A DNA stretch of 64,000 nucleotides, taken from the NCBI RefSeq assembly GCF_028858725.1, contig NC_084771.1:6538915-6602914 (forward strand), written 5' to 3'. The notes below the pieces were generated by a model. It did no database searches and was not told the DNA's origin. It worked only from the letters and a program-made list of their open reading frames with translations. Numbering within the stretch: position 1 is the stretch's first letter; every line of letters starts with the position of its first letter. Made by a program: the position numbers and the translations under genes. This document shows, piece by piece, positions 28,594 through 43,500 of this stretch. The DNA comes from Colius striatus (Eukaryota; Chordata; Aves; Coliiformes; Coliidae).

Positions 28594-31500
28594 CTGTGAG
28601 AGAAAGACAAGTAAAGCACGTAAGCACTGAGTTAATTTAAAAGCTCACATTACCAGAGTAATTTTGGATAGCATTTTATATTGTTAATAAGCTTTATTTC
28701 CAAACCAAAATGTCATTTCTTACTTTTGCCTCCAGACATTTCTCTGTGAGATATTCTTAGTTTTTCATTAGTTCATTCAAGAGGCAACAGTCCCAAAGTG
28801 CCAAAGCATAAACCAAATGAAAGGCTACTGGTTACTAACAGCCGTGAAAGAGACATGACTGCAGAAACAGCCATGCTGCAATTTTCATCTGGGCCTTCAT
28901 CTGTCTTTTGCAGCCAGGAATACAAGCTAATTGGATGAAATGCTCACACAGCAAGCAGCCACCCTGAAAAACAGTCTCTCACAAGTGTTAGATGCACATG
29001 GGAACTACCCATTGCTATGGCTTTACAAAAGTCACATAAACTAGTGCATTTGCAGAGACTTCAAAGGAAGTTGTTGTTTGTTGACACCCACAGCATACTA
29101 ATTTCTGATTTTAGAGGGTGCTCCTAGCACAGCACACAGAGGACCGAGTGGGATTTATACAGTGTCCCCAGACACTGTCCAACACAAGGCTCAAAGAACA
29201 TTTGGAAGCAAATACACAAACCTTTCCCTACACAAAGCTTTACTAATTAATTTCTCCTTTAAGGACAAAACACCCCTGTTCAGAGGAAAAACTGCCAGAG
29301 GCCTTGCAGACAAAGCCAAGACAGAAACATCACACTAATCACACCCACAGTCTGATGACCCAATGATCTTCCTCTGGCCATTGGAAACTATCCTAAATTC
29401 AGACTGCTAATGGGCTCATTCTTCCTCCCTTGTGATGTATATTCCTCATCATTCACAGCTTCCTAGACCTGCTGTCATTCCCAGGACAGGGACTAAAGGG
29501 ATAGACACTGAGATCATTCTCTGCCTTAACTGTATATTGTGAAGGCTGCCAAGAGGCAGCTCATCACAGCAGATCAACAGATTCTCAGGAGGGATGACAG
29601 AAGTACCAGCCAAGCAGAGTAACAACACTCTATCACCGAGGATTGAAGGAAGTGCCTTTTCCATAATCAGTGCTACTTTGTCCCCCCAATAGTATATCTG
29701 CAAAGACAACCAAATACAAGGCACAGAGAGACAAATGCATTTCATGGTTCAGGGGTAAAGCCCTGCCCACACCACTACTCACTTCATATTGGGAGACTTC
29801 CACTCATCTCTCACTGGCTGATCAAGCAGGGACATCATGGAATAATTATCCAACATGAGACCATCAGGGTCATCTGTCTGACCTGGGAGCTTCCCAAGAG
29901 GAAAGTCTTTCCATCGTACTTCATCTGGGTAAAAACAGTAAACAAACAAGTCTGAGCTCCTCAGGCAGACTGTCTAAAACCAACTCCATCACTAAGCAAA
30001 ACCAATCCATTTCAGGTACTCAGCAAAAATAAGTTGGAACTATAGTTCTACCTAATTTTATTTCTAACCTTCCAAATTTCTCTCCTAAAGAACATCACTG
30101 CAGCATGTGAGACAACATCTGGAGTCATGTAACATCCTGCAGTCTACACAGTGCAGCTCCTCCAAACCACTGTGAGAAAATACCCGTTCAAAGAACCCCC
30201 ACAGGATTCTAGAGCAGCCTTTTTTGCCTACCCTCCTCTTTTAAGCTTGCTAATGTTTGAAACACATACATTGGCTTACACAGTTTAACTTGAAAAAAAC
30301 ACCCACTGGAACACTTCTGTAAAGGAAAGAGCCTTTTGTACACATATGAAGATCCAAACCAGCACCCTTGCATCCAGCAGCTCATTCCTCCAGGTGAGAA
30401 TAAGCATCAGCTTCTTAATGACTCACTGAGATTTGCAGCTGCACACCACCAGTGACTAAAGAACCACAAAAGTAGGTATGAAACCAGTGAGGCCTAATTA
30501 ACCAATAAAGCAATTCTGGACAGACAGGTATGCTGGGATGAGATGGCAAAGAAAAAGAGTATGACAGCACTTTGGAGATTCTGTTTGTTTTTATGAGCAC
30601 CTGTTGCTGTTTTCTCTCCATGAATCCCCATTTGTTAAATTTGGCTTCCAATGGGAGACAGAAACTGCAAAATGGGAAACCAGCCATCACAACTGATAAA
30701 ATTCCTTTATATCATGGTGACAACATTTCAAAGGCAGTTCCCAATAGCAAAATTCCTCTTTCACTTTAATTCTTATTTCATGTGTAACTAAATGAAAAGA
30801 TACAAATTATTATGTCTCATTATATTGGCAATAAAATTTCTTAAGCCTGTGTGCCTTTCTCAACACTAGAACACTTAATTTCTGGAACACTCAGTGAAGA
30901 CCAGTAGTCAGAAGCCTTCTGAAGACGAGGCACACTGCTCCAGGGAACCAGCAATAACGAGACTACAGATTGAGACCCCTGCTAATCACATACAACTTCG
31001 CCATTTCTTTTTCTTTGCCTGAAAAGGATTTCTTTGGTGTACCTGCTATCTGCTGAAAAACCCAAGGCAGCTTTCTATCCACTCTTCCCCAAGCCTGGAG
31101 CGTTGCCTGGGGTTGGTGTGGCCTAAGCACAAGACCAGGACCTTGGCCTTGTTAAGCCTCACACAATTATCCTGGGCCCACTGCTCCAGCCTGGCCAGGG
31201 CCCTCTGAAGAGCCTTCCTGCCCCCAAGCAGATTCACGCACCCGCCCAGCTCGGTGTCATCAGCAAACTGAGGGTGCCCTGGATCCCCTTCTCCAGAGAG
31301 ATGAGTCAAGCTGCCTTAGCAGATTTTTGTTTTCCATCTGGGTTGCTTTTCTTCTTTTTCCTTTAAATGTCACTTTGCCTTTAAACTCTTAGCCACCAAC
31401 CACCTCCTCCTGTCTTCCAAGTCACTCCATGAATCACTCATCCAAAAATCTTCTTAGCTATGGAACCCTCCACCCCAATGAAAATGCACAGCTACCACAG

Positions 31501-34500
31501 GAAAGCTAACAAAACACTGTATATACTGTTTATTCTGTTTAGAAACTTGCCTCTCTCCTTTCTTTTGCCTGCCAACACACCAAAACAGGAATTTCCCTGC
31601 AGCATGGAACCTGTGTGCATATGACTGGAGCTTTCCAGCACTGCTAAACTGTGCTTGCAAATGCGCTCAAGCCTGACAAACAGAAGTCCAAGAAACATCT
31701 GCCTTTTCCTTGCTGGTACATGTGCTGCCCCATCCACTGGGCAAATCTGAATTTTAAACAGTTTGGGAAAGCCTGATAAAAAATGTAACAAGGCAGTTAA
31801 CAGCAGCTCCTGGAAAAAAGGACCCTCAGTATTTTAAGAATCTGAGATGGTTCCTGCACATAAACAAAAGACTGGAAAAAAACCCCACAGTTTTCAGTGA
31901 TTTCACATGATTCTGAAACACATTTTGGTACTGGCCCAAAAGGCTGAGATGCCTTTGCATTTCAATTGACATTTGTCAGTGACAAAGACTAAGTCTTCCA
32001 AAGTAATCTCTTACCTGCAGTGATCTGCCAGGGAGATCCTTGCAGTGCTGCCCTTTTCTCAGCAATAGCCACCATGTTACGAGAATGAGTAAGTCCTTCG
32101 GAAGGACTTGTTTCAGTTACCATCTCTTCTTCCTCCTCCTCTACCTCCTCCATACCATCATGTCTCTCCAGCACATCTTCTTGTTTCTCTACAGTCTGAC
32201 CTTGACTTTTAACCTGATTTTCTTGCCTGGCCCTCCACTGTAAGCTCTCTATAGTGTAAATTGGCTGTTCACTGCAGTCTGAAGAGAGGCCTGCACTGGA
32301 CAAAGGGCCACTTCCTTCTGTGTAAACAGAAGCGAGATAGAGAAGGTTCTTGCGTGAAGAACGTGGCAAGCGAGGTCTCATGATTGAGAGGATCCTAGAA
32401 AGTGAAAGGGCAATGTAAAAGTCTTAAAAAGCAAAAATCATTCCACATGAAGGTTTATGAATCTGAGCAGCCTTTTTAAGCTGAGTTGCCTCCAGGACAG
32501 CTCACTCATATATCTCCTCTAACAGCAAATCTGATTATTCCCTCGTGAGCGTACGCTGGAATACTCTCTCTTTGTGATTAAAAAGAAGGACTTTGGATAC
32601 TTCTATTTGAATTCCCATTTCTCTCTTTTCATGTGAAAAAGTCACCACTTGTGCTGAATTCACATCACTTGTATAAGCAGTCACATCTCCAGGACCAAAT
32701 CACTTTTCTTCTGAACAGGTTGTTGCTTTAGTACCTCCCTAGATAATCTCTGCTTTCATTTTGAAGGTGCAATCCTTTTAAATTCTCCTCCTCCTTCCCT
32801 TGGTGGAATCAATGGGGAGATGAGCAGCAACAAGCAGGGCTTTGCATGCACCTGCCACAATTTCTACTAGATGCAAAGGAAGAGAAGGAAACAGCTATAA
32901 CAGCTACAACTCAGCACACGACAAGGGAACTGACCAAAGCATTTGTGGAGCACTGCTTCCTGTTCTTTTTCTAGGTCACAGGACCAAACTTACAGCTGAA
33001 GAAGGTGTGGGGTTGCCCAGCAGGGAGCTTCCAAGCAATTATCAGTCAGTCTTATCCACTGCAAAGGAACTTTATGGAGAAACAACTCCTTCACGGACAC
33101 CGGTTTGTTACAGGTCTGTCTTTTCTTCCCTTTAAAGAAGATAATGAAAACAACAAGATGCTCAAAACTCATTAAAAATATGCCCTTCATCCCTTTGCAT
33201 TTTTACTGTAACTCTCATCCTCAAACAAGCTAATCCAAGTCCAAGATGAGATATAACGACCACATACATTAAAGTTGTCACAAGAGACTTGACAATGCAC
33301 TGACAGGTAGGTTAACTCCACAAGACACAACCACAGTGAGGTACAGACCTTCTCAAGCTGGTTCTGTGCATGCCAACCCAGACAGGAAAGCCACAAGATG
33401 TATTTGTACAGTACTGTCCCAAATAACTGCACAATGCCACTTCTGAGACCCGAGACTGTTCTAAAGAGCACTGCAAATGAGTAGACCTAACATCTGGGAA
33501 CTACTGCCATCCAGGCATCTTGGGATGTAATACTCTCAGCACTGACTGAAAGCTTCAAACATTAACTGCCACAGATATTGGCAAAAGCTTGCAGACTGAG
33601 AGGGACAGAAGACGTGGCAAAATGAAGCAGCTGCAAACCTCCTCAGGGATACACTACACAGCAGCATAGAAGTCCTTTTAACAGAACTCCTATGACATGC
33701 TTCAAATAATTAAAGCTCTTTGGTGCCCTTGTCTCTGGAGTGAAACATACAGATCTAAGGAGTCGGGAACAGAAAGCAAAATATTACTTATTGCTTTTGT
33801 TTCAGTTTAGATGGCATGAAAATCCTGGGATAAGATTAAAAAATGGCAGCAAGACTACACAACAACCTCATAAAGGCAGGCTTCTGCCAAGTGAGGACAG
33901 AATTAGGAATGGGGAATTTGTAACACATTGCATATAGCATCTTTATTTATCTGCTACTATTTATTTTGCTAAGAAATGCATGACATAGACAAACTGCAGA
34001 CTGAGCAGCGTCAGTAAAAGCTCTATGTTCACATGACAAAACATCATAAATACGTTACTGCACTTTCCTTCTAAAGGTCCTTGTTTTTGCAGTAGTACAG
34101 AAGAGACTCCTGCATTTCTTTCGTTTTACCTGTTTTACATTCCAAATACACTCACCAGCATTTGCTTTGGCAATGCCAGTCAGCAACTCAGAAATCCAGT
34201 TGATCAAGAACTGAGGACGGAGTTCTGAAGAGTCAGAACATTCCTTCAACTCCATAAACATTTTTTCTATCAGGATCTGTGTAAAACTTCGGGAAAGGAG
34301 GCCTGTCAGCAAAGGCTGCCAGAAGCAGTAAAATGTCTGGGGAATTCTGAACTGACATACTTCTTTACTGGCTGCAACAAGAAGACAAAAAAGAAAAACA
34401 ATCACTGTTTGGTAATTTCTGGTAGACTGTGGACATGACACTCATTCCCAATCAGTTTCTTCCGAGATCAGTGGTTCCAGGGTATTTTCTGGGATCCTCA

Positions 34501-37500
34501 TGGAACCCAGAACTATTATTTGCTTGTGCTAGTGAAGTAAAATAAACAGCAAATTGGTAATTAACATTGCAGTCCAATGAAAGCCAAATACACAATGCCT
34601 GGTCTAATGACATGGTAACTGCAAGAAAAGGTACCCATTTTGCTAATCCATTTCCAGTTTCAGCCTATTTCACACATAATGAAGAGTTATTTTATCTAAA
34701 AATACATTGTAAAGAGAAGGCACATTGAGAAAAGCAAGAGAGAGCCAAATTACTGCTGTAATACAGTCAATGTATTTTGGCCAGGCAGCGTTCAGTGCTG
34801 AAGAGCTATCCCTCCGTAGTAGAGATTTGTGTAAAAGCAATAGCTAAGCATGGCCATAGAGGGGTCTGGAGGACAGGTCAAGAGATGTTTATGGACCCAG
34901 TTAAATGATAATACACAGAGAATTACAGATTTCAGTTAGACATAACACTAGCTATGCACTTTTTTTCCTGCAGTGCCCAAGATACTAACCTTCATACTTG
35001 ATATTTAGCATCTTCAGACAATCCATTTTTGGGATGAGAAAGCCATCACTGAGAAGAGCTTGAGCCACTGTCTCCCTGGAGCAATCAGAGAGTCCCATTA
35101 ATGCCACTTATTCCCCTACATGTCAAAAGACCACCTGGTACCCACTCTGAAACAAGTCTGAGAAACAAGTATCTGGAACTATGAGGAGATGATATGGCTT
35201 GTTGTAAGGCACTAAAATTGTCTGCCAGTTCTGAGGTGGATATATCCTGCTAGACTCGGGGGGAATGTGCAGTTGTAGAAACTGGAATAGAACCAGAACC
35301 TGCACAAACGCCCAGCTGCATTTGTGATACATGACAGACTCTGTGTGACTGAAAGAGTAAACAGTTGCAGCATTTCAGGGCAGACAGGAAGCAAAGAGGA
35401 AGCAATTACCATAATGGTATTCAACACCAACTCTAGGAACCTCTGTGTTCGCTTATATAAACACATACACACAAACATATGTTTAAAGCTTGTTGACTTT
35501 GTTTGCTTTCAAGAAAGAGACTTGATCATTGTTAAGTACTTGCACGCTCATTGCTGCTTGGGTAACTGATTACTATTCTTCTTGAACAAATGTCATGGTG
35601 GAGAATGGGCTGGTAGCAAGGGCTACAGAAGGTAGAGCCTTTATTGAGTTGCTGAAGTACAAGAATCCGTGACCATTCACATAAGAACATTTACTGCAAT
35701 ATTGCCTTTAAAGAAAAGATACTCCTGCATTTGTGATACATGACAGACTCATGTATTAGGAGAAACCCCATGACACACCACTGCATTATGTTGCTTCATA
35801 AATACCATGGGAAACCAGAGGGCAATAGGATCTCATTTTCAATACAGTTAATATGCTATTATTAGCAAACAGAGATAGAAGGTACATGTAAGAATCCCTT
35901 ATGGAAACTGTTATTAATCATTTTGGGCTCTCAAAGAAAATGTGTAGGAGGTTCCAAAAAGCTAGATATAGGCACAACCTTCTATTAACTATAAATACAA
36001 TAGCTCATGTTCTTTAAAACTGGTGTCTGGATGCTGGAATTAAAATAGCATGAGATGAAGCTGGTGTTCAAGGATGAAATACGGGAGTACTAAATCCAAC
36101 AGCTAAGTCAGGGACAACATCTGTGAGACCATCTCTCACAGGAAACACTACTCATTCATATAGATTAACAACTCAGTCCTTAAAGATGTTGAGAAAATCA
36201 ATCAATTGCTTTCTCAGTGATCATCTGAACACCACGGTGAAAAGGCAGCACAACAGATCTGCAGGCCCAGCTCTGCACTGTACCTTTCACCTCGGTTCCT
36301 TATCAGAGATGTACCTGTTCTCTTGCATCAGGTCTTTAATTTGAGCCAAAATCCAGTCCACTTCTGAAGAGGAATCAGACCACAGCTCTCGAGACTTTGA
36401 AACAGACTGCACAGCCTGCATAGCCTGAGTGAAGAAAAACTCCAACCATTAGCAGAAAATATGCTCCTGTGGTGAAAAGAAAGGCATGGCTACAAAGAGG
36501 AGGTGCACACATCGTATGAATTTCATCAACAGCAACTCAAAGAACCCACAAAAGTTACCCTTACCAGTTGTATGTTATAAATGAATATAAAATATGTAAC
36601 AGATGGAAAAGGCCTGAATTTAAAAGGCAGCCATTAACTCCACACGTGGGATGAGGAGGAGGTTGCTTACTCAGGACAAAGTTTTGCCAGTCATATTATG
36701 TACACAGCAGATCAAAATGTCTAATCAACACAGCCATCCAGACAACCTATAGTCGTCTGAGAGTAACTGGTGAGTATGAGCAATACACAAAGCACACCTA
36801 AAAAAGCTTCTAATATTTATTTGATATTTTAGACACTCAATTGCGGTCATGGTTAAGAAATTATTTGGATGCACCAAACGTTTTCCCTGAAAGGGCACAA
36901 GAACAAGCCCATGTCATTCTTTTTAAATCTGTTTCTAAGTTTCTGAGATTTTATCATTTAATTATTAAATTACAAGTCTACTGTTGTACAGAAGAGTTTC
37001 AGAGGCTGACAAAGAAACAACATGCATGCATCTCTTCAAATTACTGGCAACAGTTATTAATGCACAGAAGTACTATCATGCTTTTTAATACAGACAAGCT
37101 GGCTTCAGTTAACTCACAGGTATCAGCCATAAGGAGTACTACTCCTTGCCACCGACAGATCTAGGCAAGCTCTTTGCCCACCCTTACTCTGTGTACCTCA
37201 GAGTGGCAAAAACGATATACTAAAAGAAGCTATATCCACAACACATGTATCTACAGAACATTCCTTTTTTTCACAGTTCAGCAGTATTTTGTCACAGCTG
37301 ACAGATTTTGAAGTGCACCACTTGAAATCATTCAACAGGAAAGGCAGCCTCTCTGGGTGAGCTGAGAAACTTCGAAAGCACAGTACGCAGCATTCAATTA
37401 GTTTGAATGAGGCACACATCAGTTTGCTGTGCATCCTCTACTTACACCATTTCAATGGGATACAGAGAGTTTCATGTGAGCTTCAAAACTCTTCAGCAAT

Positions 37501-40500
37501 CAACTGACTACTGCTTTCCCCCATTCAACCCTGGGCAGTTTAAGTTTTGAAGCTGCATTTTCCTATTGAGTTTAAAATACTTCCCACTGTTCTATTAGTA
37601 TGTTAACAGGTCACTCACAACACAGAATGATTTTGTCTCCTCTACAGTGCAATGAAAAACGTATAAAAGAGGCCAGAACCAGACCAAGGCAGGGAGAACA
37701 AAGGAGAATCACATCACATACTCAAAATCCAAGGCAACGAGGGAAGCTGGGTGTTCACTTTCAGTAAAATTCCTGACTCTAGCTCTCATTGCTTATACAG
37801 TCTACACCTTACTGGAATGTTAGCACATTTTTTCCCTTAGCCCCTAATGAAATTAATCCAGTGAGAACAGCTCCCCAGTCACAACAGTATGTTGGTGAGG
37901 TCATATCCGAAGACATTTTACACTGTCTGTAACTGAAATCTCACATCTTAAGAAATATCCCATTATTAAGAAGAAGAAGCTGAGCAGAGAGAGTTTTCTG
38001 GGGCAAATTATTCACAGACATAAACTGCAGCACCTCAATCCCTGGGCCACTGCAAAAATACACAGTGGATGATAGAAAACGTGGGCAATGACTTCTGAAT
38101 CACAGGTCTCAGCTTCCAGAGGCATTAGGATGAACAAAAATGAACACTCTCCACACCTGGGCAATGAAGACTTAGGATTTCCAACAAGTACATATCTCAT
38201 TTATCCACACAAACAAAGTGTTTGCATTAGAAATCATCACAGCTCAAATTGCTGCCTCTCTGCAGTGAAGAAAGCAAAGTTACGAGGAAAGGCTGTGGGA
38301 ACTGGGGCTGTTTAGTCGGGAGAAGAGCAGACTGAGGGGGGATCTTATTAATATTTACAAGTATCTAAATGGTGGGTGTCAGGAGGTTGGGACATCCCTT
38401 CTCATCCCTTCTTTCTATGGTAGCTAGCAACCACGACAAGGGGTAACAGGATGAAGCTGGAACACAAAAAGTTCCACTTAAACATAAGAAAACACTATTT
38501 CACTGTGAGGTGAGGGAGCCCTGGCACAGGCTGCCCAGAGGGGTTGTGGAGTCTCCTTCCTTGGAGGTCTTCAAGATTCACCTGGACACGTTCCTATGTG
38601 ACCCGATCTAGGTTGACCTGCTTCTGCTAGGGGGTTGGACTAGATGATCTCTAAAGGTCCCTTCCAACCCCTACCGTTCTATGAAGCTTTACTTTGGCAA
38701 GTCACATCTGACAACAGTAGGAGATATCTCAATAAGGCCAAACCTCTCCAACACAGGCAGTCACAGGTTTTCTGTGGGCTACACACTAGTTGACCGCACT
38801 GCTTCAGGCAAGACCACATAACCTGACAAGCGTTGATAGCACTATGGACACTGGCATACTGCCATCTCTGCAGCACTGATACAAACATCACTTCTTATCA
38901 CTGATACTTCTAGGCACGTTCTAACTCTGGGAGGATGCTACAAAGAGAAAAATAGAGATTCCTGCAGTTGTATGAAATTAACTCCTGGCACATCAACTTA
39001 GTTATGCTAGCACTCAGGTATTTCAAATGAGGCCAAGAGCACCAGTTGTCCAGTTTGAGTATGAAAGCAGAGAAGGCTGATTGCCCCAAGCAGGAGATGA
39101 GAACTAAAATATGCTGATGATCAAACTGCACTTACCCGAAATCGCTCATTCTTGTAGGACATCAGCACATCTCTGACTTTTTCTAGAAATAAACATAAAC
39201 GTTGTTTTAACAGGGAATGTATCAAATATGTAAGAGAATTTTTTATCTGGGCAAGCTGCTTAGTTCTGCTAGATATACACCCAGGGAAGACATCAGTCAG
39301 ATGAAGTCATAAATTCTGATTCAGACAACACTTTGAAGACTCCCACAGCTCCCAGACTTTTTCAGCAACATAAATTGTACCAAGTGGGGTTGAACCAGTT
39401 CAGTATTTTAACACTAACAGTGGGCAGGACAGGCAAGTAAATCCAGACTGGTCAAAGAAAAAATAAACATCCCTAAATAGATCAGTTCAAGAAACTGTTC
39501 CCACAGGCAGTTCATGTTTTGATGCATATTTGTATTCCTTGCACTTGAATTTTAAATCTACTGATATCCCACTCTGGCTATTCACAAACCAATCACAGTC
39601 TTACTTGATTTCACTAAACTTTAATTTACCATGTACATGAAATGTCCTTTCTCTATTTGTGGACCACTTTTACTGTCCCTGAAATAACACCATCTTTCAA
39701 AATTACGTGGCACCATTCCCATGCCGTTGTGAGCTGCTACCAGGATGCCCAGCACCAGTGAGACACAACTTCAGATGCACTGTAGGATTGATACACCGTT
39801 GCCATTTCATTACTGTAGACATATAAATCACAGAGTCTACTGCATCACTCTGTGGTTCTCTTTTTTGCTAACTGGGGGTGGGACATTTTTATTTTAGGGT
39901 AGCCAAGGAGAGGAAGAAATAGCACATGCTTGGATTTCATCCAATGTGAAGTCAGACAGAAGCCCAGACATACACTCTGACAAGAAATGTGGTAAGTGTA
40001 GCTACATTCTAAAGTTCAGTACTGCCTCTAGGTTTGGGTTGCTCCAATAAATTCTGTATTACACTCAAAGTGCATAACAAATTAGCTAAGATTTTCCGGA
40101 TCACAGCTAATGTACCTGTGTTGGAACAGAAGCTAGAAAAGACTTGCAAATGAATCCATAGATCCTAATGCCAGAAAGATCACTACAGTCCCCTAGTGTG
40201 ACCTTCCAGGGAGTAACAAGGGTCACTTCAGCATTTCTGCACAGTCTCTGGGTACTGGATTGGACTGCTGTAATCTGTTGTGTGAGTTACTCCCCATAAG
40301 CATTTCAAGTTTTGTTAGGAAAAAGTGATAACTAATTGGTTTTACTGTTTGAGATCTTACATAGCCCAAACTCGCAGACCAGTCACCTCATCTAACTCCT
40401 GCTTGCTTCCTCAAGTCATCCAAACTAGAAATCCACTTTCAGAAAAGTTTTGGGTTCAAAGACTCCTGATGATGGAAAAGCAATCACTGAAACCCTTTAT

Positions 40501-43500
40501 CAAAGTTCTCCCATTTTCTTGCACTTTTTATCTTAAAACTGTGTTTAGGCTCAGTTACCTGTGATTTGGGAGTTTTTAATTCTAGTCAGTTAGTGATTTT
40601 TCTGTCCATGTTAAGCATTGTGAAACTGTCTGAACTGCCTTTATCCCGCTCTTGTTCTGAATTTACAGAGTTTTGAGGGTTATAAAAGGACCATAGCTTT
40701 TGTCAGCGACTTCAATCCCAAAACTGTGGCTGTCAAGACAATACAATTAATTTTTACATTGTTTAGTCCTAAATCATCCAAGTGTTGCTACTGATTAGGA
40801 TACTCCATATTTACTACAAGTAAAAAGATTTGATGTTACAAATTCAGTGACCTAATATCAAAAAGTCAGTCACCCCCAAGAATCCCAAAAGAGGAATCCC
40901 AAAGTCTGAGCATAAGCTTTATGCATTATCAGGGCTAGAAGATGACACTTCAAAACTTCTTTCTCTAGCACAGGACATACTTAATCCTTCTAGCTGCCAC
41001 TGTTCTAGGGACACCTACCATGGAATTCCTTGTGTTTCTGACAGGCCTCATGCTGCGGGGTTGGAATCTCCCACGCATCATTGTCCAGCTCTGCATTTAC
41101 TTCCACCTCTTCCTGCTCCTCTTCTTCATCCTCATCCTCACTTTCTTCACATAAAGTATTGCCCAGCTGACGGCTCCAATACGTCTTGCGCAGCCAGTCC
41201 AGCACAACATCACAACCTAAGGAAGAACAGAAAACATTCTCAGGGAGGTTTTATTTGTTATTGAAGAAAACCCATATAGGTCGCACATTGCTAACCTGCG
41301 TTGTGAAAAAACACTGCCCACAAGCTAGGAGCCCTGAAACCACACACAACTAGTGAAAAAGTGAATGAGTTTTTAAGAAAGCACTCAATAAAAATCCCAC
41401 AACCCCATCCTCTCAACCCAGTATCACAGGCCTGGTAACACTCACCCACTGTCTGTCTTGCCAACAAAAAAGATTAGACACTTCAACACTGCTGCACCTC
41501 ACTCAAGCTAGGCTAAATTTAAGCAGAAACTAAGTCTCAGCAGTGGCCTTCTGATGAGAAAACGAGCTGATTTTTTAGTATTATCACGATACTAAAACAT
41601 ATCAATAAAGTGTCTATAACAACATCTTTTTTTTTTACACAGAATCTCCAGGGCTGCAAGGGACCTCGAAAGACCATCTAGTCCAAACCCCCTGCCAGAG
41701 CAGGACCCACTAGAGTAGGTCACAGATGCAGAGACTACACTAGGCATATATTAGATAGAATGGAAAGAAAACTCCTTTTCTTTCATCATTATTTTACTAC
41801 TCAACTCAATCTGAAGGCCCTGCTGAAAGTTCTTGTAACTAACTTCTCAGTTCTTGACCCAAAATGCCCAGGAATCCCTTCCGATGCCACGAGCTGGTCA
41901 TTCACTCAGGTTTGCAGTACATATTGCATTTCTCCTTAAATGGAATTAAAAATCTCAGCTGCCTCTAAACCATCAGGAAAAGCACTTAGCTCTTCCTCAA
42001 AGATGAAGTTCCTGTGCTGTAAAGGGGAAGGCTGAACTACTGTTTCTGGTATTTTATTCAGTGGAAGAAGGAAGTCCCTGAACACCTGCCCTACGATGCA
42101 CCACAGCCTGGAGCCACCCGACAGTTCACCCATGCCCACAGCAAACTCTCCCAGTGTCTCACATAACTGTCCCCTGTCAGGACGAGCCCCCTGCCTGCCC
42201 TGCAGCACCCCAACATGGAGGGAGGGGTAGTTTCCCCAGGGCCTGCAGCTCCGTGTGCCGGGCCCCTGGCAGCACTCACCCTTGCGGCACAGCGCCAGCC
42301 GCGGCAGCTTCCCGTGGGTCAGCTCGTGACGAAGATCCACCACCCAGATGGGGATGTCCACCTGGAAGAACAGCCATGGGTGTGACCCTCCCAGTCCCCA
42401 CTGCGTCAGGTCACAGCTATGTGCAGCCCCGCCAGGCTGTGCAGACCCTCTGCCTGGGACCCTCCTGCACTGCTGATCCCCAGCCTCCCACTTCCAGGCT
42501 GGGCTGAGATCCCCTCCTCTCTGACCCCACGACGCCCATGGCCCAGGAGCCACACGAGCTCGGCATTTTGCAGTCTGCTTCTCCAACGTTACTTGCAACA
42601 ACAGATGTCTTTTTAGACAGGGGTGACACACAATTTAATGAGATACTGAGCAGCAGGTAAATTCTGTTTATGAATACCCTGAATAAAAGATATGAACTAT
42701 ATTGAATGAAACAACCTGGATGAGAGTTTGTACATCAAAGATACAAATAATATCATATATAATATTCAAATAATACACACTGTAAGTTGCACACATTTTT
42801 TGCAACTTTCCTAAGGACAATTGACTATGCAAGATCTCTATTTTTAAGCTTGAACAGTTTTAAAGGGTGAGAAGCAACATCTTTCTTAAAGACCCAGAAA
42901 AACAACAGAAAAATTAATCCATCATTCTCACACTGGGGTCCCAGAGAAGGCTGCATACAGAGCAACATCTCAAATACTGTCTGTTCTTCACTTTCAAACT
43001 TGTTGTTCAGACTCAGACATGATGCTCAGTGCAGCTGGCAAGAAAAGGACTCAAGCTGGTGCTGGTCCCGCCACTACAGCTACACTTTGCATCTTCCCTA
43101 CTCCACACAGAAGTGGAAAAGTTTACCTGAAGTGAGAGATACAGAATGAAAATGCCTGTAAATCTGATGAAGTGCTTGTTATAGATAACCTTGCTCAGCA
43201 AACACCAGAATTTATACACGCCAGATTTAGCCCCTTTGCCACATCTCAGTAGCCAAGAAATAAACGTGAAGTGTTGATGTCAAATGGGATTATTTACATG
43301 TAAAACCGGGGTTTTGGCAATACATGATTCAAGATGATTCAATGATCATCAGTCTTTGTTACTCTTAATCTAACTTTAAAGAACAAAGTTTTGGATTTAC
43401 TTACATTAAGCCTCTTTAAAACTTTGCAATTGGAAAGAACTGGCATCTATACTCATTATTTCAGTTACCAAAGAATGATGTTCCATGACTCCCTCAGCCC

